From positions 1 through 5,405 of the forward strand of contig DASUZK010000104.1 in NCBI GenBank assembly GCA_036376915.1: 5,405 bases of DNA, in the 5' to 3' direction. The position numbers and the translations under genes were made by a program. The first letter of the stretch is position 1, and each line of letters opens with the position of its first letter. Below are positions 1 through 5,405 of the stretch, piece by piece. The DNA is from VRUE01 sp036376915. Its GTDB lineage: Bacteria; Actinomycetota; Thermoleophilia; Solirubrobacterales; 70-9. Under the pieces are notes generated by a model that worked only from the letters and a program-made list of their open reading frames with translations, did not search any database and was not told the origin of the DNA.

Positions 1-31
1 AGTCGCCACACCCCCGGTCTGCGGCCAACGG

Positions 32-37
32 TAGGTT
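32..37 (+). promoter_or_regulatory. Putative -10 box of a leaderless promoter (TAGGTT)
   Basis: TAGGTT fits the TANNNT -10 pattern and lies 6 nt before the GTG at 44. Transcription would then start at or next to the start codon. No clear -35 is seen upstream, and no good Shine-Dalgarno site is present. It is inferred from sequence alone. Confidence 0.45.
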
Positions 38-43
38 GCGCCG

Positions 44-1639
44 GTGTCGCAGGGACTCCGCAATTGGCTGACGCCGGCCGCCTGGATTGCAGGGGTCACG
101 CTGATCCTGCTGCTGCTCTTCCCCGTCGGCTTCCCCAACTACGACACGATCTACGCGCTCCTCTGGGGGCGGGAAATGGCGCACGGGCTCAGCCCCGACA
201 TGGCCGCGCCGCTGGCGCCGACACCGCACCCGCTCGCCGAGCTCTTCGGCCTAATCACGACCCCGCTCGGCAACGGTGCGATCGAGGCGACGATGGTCGT
301 CGCCTACCTCTCGCTCGGCCTGGTCGGCTACCTCGTCTACCGGCTCGGGGCGCTCTGGTTCGACCGCCCGGTCGGCGCCGTCGCCGCGCTGATCGTCCTC
401 ACCCGCGCCCCCTACCTCTCCAACGGCCTGCGCGCCTACGTCGACCTCCCCTATATCGCCCTCTGCCTCGGCGCCCTCCTCATAGAGACCCGCAAGCCCC
501 GCGCCGGCTGGCCCGTCCTGGCACTTCTCGCGTTGGCAGGGTTGCTGCGCCCCGAGGCCTGGCTCTTCTCCCTCGCCTATCTCGCCTACCTCCTCCTCGC
601 TCCCCCACAAGCTTCTAAAGCTTCCGCCGTCCCAGACGAGGCCGCCGAGACTCGACGCTCGTCCCGCCAGCCCGCCCCTGATGGAGAGAGGAGGGCACCC
701 CTCGACCGGGCGGATACTCAAATTGCCGGCCTAATTAGGCCGGCACTTGGACGGGCGAGGGGTGCCCTCCTCTCTCCCCAGGGAATCGCATTGGCGACCC
801 TCGCCCTCGCCGCCCCCATCGCCTGGGCCCTATTCGACTGGGCCACGGCCGGCAGCCCCACGTACTCGTTCACAGGAACGCGCGAAACCGTCGACGAGCT
901 CGCCCGCCAAACCGGTCCGGTCGACCTCGTCCTCTTTGGCCCGCGCCGCCTCGGCGAGGTCCTGCAGTGGCCGGGCATGGTCGGCGCCCTCGGCGGAGTC
1001 GTCCTCGGCCTCGCCTTCCTGCGCCACCGCAGCACGATCGGCGTCGCCGCCGCGGCGCTCGCCCTGGCCGCCTTCGCCGTGCTCGCCTCCGCCGGCCTGG
1101 CGATCCTCCCCCGCTACACGATGCTGGCCGCCGCCGTGCTGGCGATCTTCGCCGCCCTGGCGATCCTCGGCTGGCGCCTGCTGGAGGCGGGTCACCCGTG
1201 GCGGCGCGCCTGGCAGGCGTTCGCCGCCCTCGTCGTCCTCATGTTCCTCGCTTGGGGCCCAAACCAGTACGACCTCCTGCATCGCGTCGACACCGACCTC
1301 ACCAACCAGGGCCGGATCGAGGACGACCTGACCGACCTCACCGACAGCGGCGCCTTCCCCCGGAGGGACTCCGAGCCTCTCTGCGGCCCGATCGCCGTCC
1401 CCAACCACCGCGCCGTCCCCCGCCTCGCCTTCAACCTCGACATCCGCCCGACCCAGATGCTCAGCGCCAGCGAGGAGAGCATCCCGCGGCGCGGCTACTT
1501 CCTCGATCCGGCCTCGCCTTTCGTCGTCCACAACTTCATCCTCGACCCCGGCGATCCGACCCTGCTCGACCTCACCGTCCCCCCCGGCTTCCGCGAGATC
1601 GCCCGCAACGAGTCCTGGGTCCTCTACCGCCGCTGCTGA
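44..1639 (+). CDS. GT-C-like polytopic membrane glycosyltransferase (putative), with in-frame palindromic insert
   Basis: This 531-residue integral membrane protein probably transfers sugar from a polyprenyl-phosphate donor on the outer face of the membrane; substrate is unknown. About ten hydrophobic helices are visible: roughly 13-30, 80-100, 108-120, 133-147, 155-167, 172-187, 247-268, 310-327, 332-354 and 358-404 (the last probably two). The first outer loop has an Asp in a YDTIYALLWGRE context (D34), a typical place for the GT-C catalytic acid. LLRPEAW (167-173) and PRY (356-358) also recall actinobacterial GT-C proteins. Residues 405-531 form a polar, probably extracytoplasmic tail. Residues 188-246 form an unusually long, Arg/Ala/Pro-rich loop containing a palindromic DNA element (683-777). 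The GTG start is favoured by TAGGTT exactly 6 nt upstream, suggesting a leaderless mRNA. The coding call is strong; the glycosyltransferase role is inferred from motifs and topology, not from an alignment. Confidence 0.75.
   Translation: MSQGLRNWLTPAAWIAGVTLILLLLFPVGFPNYDTIYALLWGREMAHGLSPDMAAPLAPTPHPLAELFGLITTPLGNGAIEATMVVAYLSLGLVGYLVYRLGALWFDRPVGAVAALIVLTRAPYLSNGLRAYVDLPYIALCLGALLIETRKPRAGWPVLALLALAGLLRPEAWLFSLAYLAYLLLAPPQASKASAVPDEAAETRRSSRQPAPDGERRAPLDRADTQIAGLIRPALGRARGALLSPQGIALATLALAAPIAWALFDWATAGSPTYSFTGTRETVDELARQTGPVDLVLFGPRRLGEVLQWPGMVGALGGVVLGLAFLRHRSTIGVAAAALALAAFAVLASAGLAILPRYTMLAAAVLAIFAALAILGWRLLEAGHPWRRAWQAFAALVVLMFLAWGPNQYDLLHRVDTDLTNQGRIEDDLTDLTDSGAFPRRDSEPLCGPIAVPNHRAVPRLAFNLDIRPTQMLSASEESIPRRGYFLDPASPFVVHNFILDPGDPTLLDLTVPPGFREIARNESWVLYRRC
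683..777. repeat. Nested palindromic element inside a coding region
   Basis: A perfect 22-bp inverted repeat (683-704 and 756-777) encloses a separate perfect 22-bp palindrome (724-745, centre CTAATTAG). The two have different centres (730 and 734.5), with 19-nt and 10-nt linkers. It lies wholly inside the membrane-protein gene at 44-1639, without breaking the frame, and encodes residues 214-245 of a polar loop. The left arm begins exactly at a codon boundary. No clear target-site duplication is seen at the edges. It resembles a REP/MITE-type or protein-embedded palindromic element. A strong mRNA hairpin is expected whatever its origin. Confidence 0.85.
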
Positions 1640-1646
1640 CCCCAAA

Positions 1647-1706
1647 ACCCCGCCGACGGGCCGATACGTCAACGCATACTTGACGGTATCGGCCCGTCGG
1701 CGGGGT
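1647..1706 (+). terminator. Long perfect hairpin between two genes, terminator candidate
   Basis: Positions 1647-1667 pair perfectly with 1686-1706 (21 bp). After one bulged base (G1685), 1668-1672 (GTCAA) pairs with 1680-1684 (TTGAC), leaving a 7-nt loop. It starts 7 nt after the stop codon of the upstream gene. No U-tract follows on the + strand, as is common in GC-rich actinobacterial terminators. On the - strand the stem is followed by TTTT (1644-1647), so it might also stop antisense transcription. The base at 1706 is shared with the putative -10 of the next gene. Confidence 0.7.
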
Positions 1707-1711
1707 AGGGT
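1706..1711 (+). promoter_or_regulatory. Putative -10 box of a leaderless promoter (TAGGGT)
   Basis: TAGGGT lies 6 nt before the GTG at 1718, the same spacing as for the first gene. A TTGACG at 1680-1685 resembles a -35 box, but the 20-nt spacer is longer than the usual 17, so it may be just part of the hairpin. The first T of the hexamer is the last base of the hairpin stem. Confidence 0.45.
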
Positions 1712-1717
1712 GGCGGC

Positions 1718-2680
1718 GTGTTCAGTGGGGGGTTCAGGCGTTCGGGGTTGTTCGGGCTGATCGGGGTCTTCGTCGTCGCCGGGATCGTGGTCGCGATCGC
1801 CTTCACGACCGGAGAAGGGCAGAGCAACCCGAAGACGACCTACGCGCTGATCTTCGGCGTCCTCGCCGTCTTCATGATCGTCCTCTTCGCCCTGCAGCGA
1901 TCGGACCTGAACCGGGTGAGCGGTGGGGACGCAAAGGCGGTTCAGCGCGCCCTCGCGGAAGGGGGCGGCAAGATCGAGAACCCGACGGCGATGCCCGAGC
2001 AGCAGCTCTGGGCCGCGCTCGCGGTCGAGCCGATCGGCCGCGAGGCGATCGAGGCGCGCGGCCAGATGTGGGACGTCGGCCGGCGCAGCCAGGGGCTGGC
2101 GATGGTCGTGACGCTGCTGATCTTCCTCACCGTCCCCTCGATCTACCTCCTCGAAAGCTTCGTGCCACTGCTGATCGGCGGGCCGCTGATCGTGCTCGCG
2201 GCGATCTACGGCAGCATCCGGGCGGTCGCTCCAGGGGGTGAGATGGACAAGGGCTACGAGAGCGTCGGCCTGGCGATGGCACCGCTCGGGTTCGAGGTGA
2301 CCGAGCGACCCAAGGTCAGCATCGAGACGCGCGACGCGACGACCGGAAGGGTCGGGCCGAAGATCCGCGGTGCGCTCGAGCTGAGCGGCGAGCGGCACGG
2401 GCGGCAGGTCTCGGTGCGCCTCGGCGACGGCCGCAGCGAGGTCAAGATCCTCGTCGCCACGCCGGCATTCGAGGCCAAGGCGAGGGACGGCAGGGTACGC
2501 CCGGCCAAGGACGCCCCGGCAGCCGTCGTCGAGGCGCTCGAGGCGAGCCCCAACTCGACCCGGTGGAAGAAAGTCACCGCCGAGGGCGGCCCGGAGGGAA
2601 TCGTCGTCACCCGCAAGGGCGGCGAACAGGCGGACTGGCTCTGCGACCTCTGGCTCGCCGAGCTCCTCGCCGACGCCTAA
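1718..2680 (+). CDS. Unrecognised four-helix membrane protein with soluble C-terminal domain
   Basis: I do not recognise this 320-residue protein and assign no function. Two hydrophobic segments at about 11-30 and 41-59 are followed by a polar stretch (60-125) with a probable helical part, then a second helical hairpin at about 127-145 and 148-170. Residues 171-320 look like a soluble alpha/beta domain: alternating beta-type patterns near 190-203, 217-223, 229-234 and 241-247, then TRWKKV and a GIVVTRK strand near 294-300, ending in an amphipathic helix with WLCDLWLAELL. No enzyme motif or lipobox is visible. The short N-terminus with RR (7-8) before the first helix suggests a cytoplasmic N-terminus, which would put the C-terminal domain inside. 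The GTG start is supported by TAGGGT 6 nt upstream. Base use and codon bias match the neighbours, and the gene probably has its own promoter. Confidence 0.85.
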   Translation: MFSGGFRRSGLFGLIGVFVVAGIVVAIAFTTGEGQSNPKTTYALIFGVLAVFMIVLFALQRSDLNRVSGGDAKAVQRALAEGGGKIENPTAMPEQQLWAALAVEPIGREAIEARGQMWDVGRRSQGLAMVVTLLIFLTVPSIYLLESFVPLLIGGPLIVLAAIYGSIRAVAPGGEMDKGYESVGLAMAPLGFEVTERPKVSIETRDATTGRVGPKIRGALELSGERHGRQVSVRLGDGRSEVKILVATPAFEAKARDGRVRPAKDAPAAVVEALEASPNSTRWKKVTAEGGPEGIVVTRKGGEQADWLCDLWLAELLADA

Positions 2681-2775
2681 GGCGATCTGGCCGGCGCATG
2701 CCGGCGTCCTCGGTCGCTCACGCGCAGAGCACGCTCCGCTCTGCGTCCTGGGCCTGCTTGGCCAGGTCGCCTTAG
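2677..2775. terminator. Bidirectional terminator region between convergent genes
   Basis: Positions 2677-2692 pair with 2760-2775 over 16 bp, with one G-T pair (T2686/G2766). Both TAA stop codons, of the upstream + gene and of the acetolactate decarboxylase on the - strand, sit inside the arms. Inside lie a perfect 8-bp hairpin (2723-2730 with 2738-2745, 7-nt loop) and a 6-bp hairpin (2690-2695 with 2700-2705, 4-nt loop) that competes with the outer stem. No U-tract is present. Convergent gene ends make termination in both directions the simplest role; a small inserted element is the alternative. Confidence 0.65.
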
Positions 2776-3548
2776 CCGCTGTGCTCGACCCGCTCCACGG
2801 CGGCGTGGGTCTCGGCGGCGAGGCCGGGGTCGCCGAGCTCGACCCCGGGAGGCAGCTCGACGTGCAGGTCGCTGGAGGGATCGAGCCTGGCCCGCAGGCC
2901 GTTCGACCGCGAGCCCAGCACGTGCCCACCGCGCTCGCGGGCATCGTCGACGAAGTGCAGGTGGAACCCGGCGACCTCGATTCCCTCGGCATAGGCGGGG
3001 AAACGGAAGCCGAGCATCGTTCCGCTGACGTCGGCGAGCTCGAACACGTGCTGCTCGCCGATGACCTCGGCCAGCGGCCGGTAGGGCGGGCTCTGGCACG
3101 GGACCGAGCGTGCGCGCACGAGGTCGAAGTGGCCGTCGAGCCTGATCGCGCAGGAGGGGGCGGTGGCGGGGATCAGCGCGTCCAGGCGGCTCAGCAGATC
3201 CTCGTGGTCGAGTGGCCCCTCGATCCGCTCGTCGAGCGTCGCCCCGAAGCGGGTGACGACGGCGAACGGCGTTCTCGCACCGCCGTCGATCTCGCCCACC
3301 CTGCCGTCGACGTCGGCGCGGTAGAAGCGGCCGTCGAGGGCGATCATCTCGCCGTCGAGGCCATTAAGCGTGCCCAGGCCGAGATCGCCGTGCTCGGCCA
3401 GCTCGTCGAAGCTCAGGTCGCCGTCGTAAGCGCCATCGAGCAGCGCCGCGATCGTCGAGGCCTGGAAGAGCACATGCGCCTCGGCGTGCAGATCCTCCTC
3501 CCGCAGCGCCTCCACGTGCAGCGATCTGATCCAGCGCTCGTCCAGCAC
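2772..3548 (-). CDS. budA: Acetolactate decarboxylase
   Basis: This cytoplasmic enzyme converts (S)-2-acetolactate to (R)-acetoin and CO2, diverting acetolactate from valine/leucine synthesis to the acetoin/butanediol route. Numbering from the GTG at 3548 (258 residues): the substrate-binding core begins with LFQASTIAALLDGAYDGD, then LGLGTLNGLDGEMIALDG, RTPFAVVT and RSVPCQSPPYRPLAEV. The HLHF and GGHVL motifs provide the zinc ligands H196, H198 and H209. E67, R147 and E255 match the other active-site positions known in the Brevibacillus enzyme (E65, R145, E253, with H194/H196/H207, from memory) at a constant offset of two. Length agrees with Bacillus AlsD (about 255). An upstream GTG at 3599 would add 17 residues, but those are encoded partly by a palindrome; the 3548 start has a GGGAG site and fits the family better. 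No acetolactate synthase gene is in view. It is convergent with the membrane-protein gene and divergent from the ABC operon. Confidence 0.95.
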   Translation of the reverse strand: MLDERWIRSLHVEALREEDLHAEAHVLFQASTIAALLDGAYDGDLSFDELAEHGDLGLGTLNGLDGEMIALDGRFYRADVDGRVGEIDGGARTPFAVVTRFGATLDERIEGPLDHEDLLSRLDALIPATAPSCAIRLDGHFDLVRARSVPCQSPPYRPLAEVIGEQHVFELADVSGTMLGFRFPAYAEGIEVAGFHLHFVDDARERGGHVLGSRSNGLRARLDPSSDLHVELPPGVELGDPGLAAETHAAVERVEHSG

Positions 3549-3554
3549 GCCGCC

Positions 3555-3560
3555 AGTCTC
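3555..3560 (-). promoter_or_regulatory. Start-deciding element for acetolactate decarboxylase (GGGAG / GAGACT)
   Basis: On the - strand GAGACT lies exactly 6 nt before the GTG at 3548, and GGGAG overlaps it with 9 nt to the start. The first reading is a weak -10 of a leaderless mRNA, parallel to the other genes; the second is a Shine-Dalgarno site at slightly long spacing. Either favours the start at 3548 over 3599. Confidence 0.35.
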
Positions 3561-3577
3561 CCAGGCCCCTCCCAGCA

Positions 3578-3629
3578 GGGGGTGTCTGAGTTTTCCCACG
3601 ATATGTCGTGTGTTAAGTCAGACGCCCCT
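3578..3629. repeat. 52-bp imperfect palindrome (REP-like) in divergent intergenic region
   Basis: Outer arms 3578-3589 and 3618-3629 (GGGGGTGTCTGA / TCAGACGCCCCT) pair over 12 positions with two G-T pairs. Inner arms 3597-3601 and 3606-3610 (CACGA / TCGTG) pair perfectly around the loop TATG. Both stems share one centre (3603.5), and three of the seven intervening pairs also match. It therefore looks like one decayed palindrome rather than two chance ones. It lies between two divergent genes, so it is not a terminator. It could be a REP-type repeat, a relic of a small mobile element or an operator. Confidence 0.75.
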
Positions 3630-3663
3630 ATGGAGGGAGGGGCGGCCGAGACCGCCGATCGTC

Positions 3664-3669
3664 GAGAAT
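3664..3669 (+). promoter_or_regulatory. Putative -10 box of ABC exporter operon (GAGAAT)
   Basis: GAGAAT differs from a TANAAT-type box only at its first base and is placed 6 nt before the ATG at 3676, the same spacing as the other genes. No strong Shine-Dalgarno site precedes this ATG. This is weak evidence on its own. Confidence 0.3.
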
Positions 3670-3675
3670 CGGGCC

Positions 3676-4562
<887 letters not shown>

Positions 4563-4566
<4 letters not shown>

Positions 4567-5354
4567 GCACACACTCCGGCCGCCGGCTACGGCGGCTCGA
4601 ACCGGCGGCGATCGGCGGCGTGATGAGCCGCGAGGTCGCCAACTTCCGCACCTACTGGAAGGGGACGACCTTCTCCAGCGTGCTCGAACCGATCGTCTAC
4701 CTGCTCGCCTTCGGCCTCGGCCTCAGCGCAACCCTCGTCGACGAAGTCGGCGGCATCCCCTACGTGCAGTTCGTCGGCACCGGCATGGTGGCCACCGCGG
4801 TGATCTTCTCCAGCGCCCTGCCGGCGATGTTCGGCACCTTCGTCAAGCACCGCTTCCAGAACACCTACGATGCGATCCTCGCCGCGCCGGTCGACGTCGA
4901 GGAGCTAGTCAGCGCCGAGATGCTCTGGATCGCCGCCCGCGCCAGCGTCTACGGCTGCGTCCCGCTGCTGGTCACGATCGCCTTCGGTCTCGATCCGGCC
5001 TGGGGGATGCTGCTGGTGCCGATCTTCTGCTTCTTCACGGCACTGGGCTTCGCCGGCTTCGGGATAACGATGGCGGCGATCGTCGCCAAGATCGACCAGT
5101 TCAACTACGTCACCGCGCTCTTCGTCACACCGCTCTTCCTCGTCTCGGGTGCCTTCTTCCCGATCGACGAACTGCCCCAGGGCTTCCAGATCCTCGCTCA
5201 GCTAAACCCGCTGCACCAGCTGGTCGAACTGGTCCGCGGCGGCGCCTTCGGCTACGAAGCGGTCGACTTGCTCCGCATCGGGGGCCTCGTCGCCTTCGCC
5301 TTCGTCATGTGGCGGATCGCCATCGACCGCATGGAAACCCGCCTGATCGACTGA
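4563..5354 (+). CDS. ABC-2 type exporter permease (NodJ-like)
   Basis: This 263-residue membrane protein is the transmembrane partner of the ATPase encoded immediately upstream; two copies of each would form the exporter in the cytoplasmic membrane. About six helices are visible: near 38-56, 69-93, 122-142, 146-170, 182-200 and 236-253. Other ABC-2 features are an amphipathic N-terminal segment (MSREVANFRTYWKG, 21-34), a polar coupling region HRFQNTYDAILAAPV (96-110), and the late LVSGAFFPIDELP loop (193-205) followed by LNPLHQLVELVR, a near-signature of the NodJ/DrrB group. Length fits the family (about 250-280). The ATGA overlap and GGAGG site support the start; an internal ATG at 4623 would remove the N-terminal 20 residues, which are not conserved in relatives as far as I recall. 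Nothing looks truncated. Substrate is unknown. Confidence 0.93.
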
Positions 5355-5375
5355 CCCCCGAAATCGCTGACTTCG

Positions 5376-5405
5376 TCGTTTCCGGTGCATAAGCACCGGA
5401 AACGA
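5376..5405 (+). terminator. Hairpin after the ABC operon, cut by window end
   Basis: Positions 5376-5388 pair perfectly with 5393-5405 (13 bp) around the loop ATAA. It begins 21 nt after the permease stop codon, so it probably terminates the operon. The right arm reaches the last base of the window. The stem may continue, and any U-tract would lie outside. Confidence 0.7.

Noticed and set aside
689..694. AGGAGG, a perfect ribosome-binding sequence inside the first gene.
   Set aside because: No start codon follows at a usable distance, and it is buried in the 22-bp stem.
830..2992. A 720-codon open frame on the - strand crossing both membrane-protein genes.
   Set aside because: Its composition is Arg/Glu/Asp-rich with no domain pattern. 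It spans hairpins and gene ends and opposes two genes with good starts and helices, so it is a GC-driven shadow.
3549..3599. GTG at 3599 as the decarboxylase start.
   Set aside because: It lies inside the palindrome and adds 17 residues not expected from family length. The GTG at 3548 has a nearby GGGAG and gives residue numbering close to the Brevibacillus enzyme.
3610..3675. GTG at 3610 as the ABC ATPase start.
   Set aside because: The extra 22 residues come from the palindrome and intergenic DNA. The family N-terminus begins at the ATG at 3676.

Overview
This window is very GC-rich chromosomal DNA with dense coding in both directions and almost no AT-rich spacer. Codon third positions are nearly all G or C, and GTG starts are common. 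Weak or absent Shine-Dalgarno sites sit next to -10-like hexamers placed exactly 6 nt before the start codon. Together with the style of the proteins (LLRPEAW-type membrane glycosyltransferase, NodI/DrrA-like exporter), this suggests an actinobacterium, perhaps Thermoleophilia/Solirubrobacterales. That assignment is from memory and is an inference.

Layout. (1) 44-1639 (+): a 531-residue polytopic membrane protein resembling GT-C type glycosyltransferases. A strongly palindromic DNA element (683-777) lies in frame inside it. (2) 1647-1706: a long hairpin (21 bp plus 5 bp) between genes 1 and 2. Its last base is also the first base of the putative -10 box of gene 2. (3) 1718-2680 (+): an unrecognised four-helix membrane protein with a soluble C-terminal domain. 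(4) 2677-2775: a long inverted repeat with two inner hairpins, spanning both stop codons of two convergent genes. (5) 2772-3548 (-): an acetolactate decarboxylase (budA/alsD family) with every expected metal-site and active-site residue. (6) 3549-3675: a short divergent intergenic region with a 52-bp imperfect palindrome. (7) 3676-4566 and 4563-5354 (+): a two-gene ABC-2 exporter operon, NodI/DrrA-like ATPase and NodJ-like permease, translationally coupled by an ATGA overlap. (8) 5376-5405: a perfect 13-bp hairpin cut by the window end.

How the genes work together. Only the ABC pair is clearly a functional unit. The decarboxylase makes acetoin from acetolactate, but no acetolactate synthase or acetoin dehydrogenase is visible, so its pathway partners must be elsewhere. 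The two membrane proteins upstream are each likely transcribed from their own promoter. No complete new multi-gene system can be claimed here. The most unusual content is the set of five palindromic structures, above all the one carried inside a membrane-protein gene, and the recurring (T/G)AGNNT-N6-start arrangement seen before four of the five genes.
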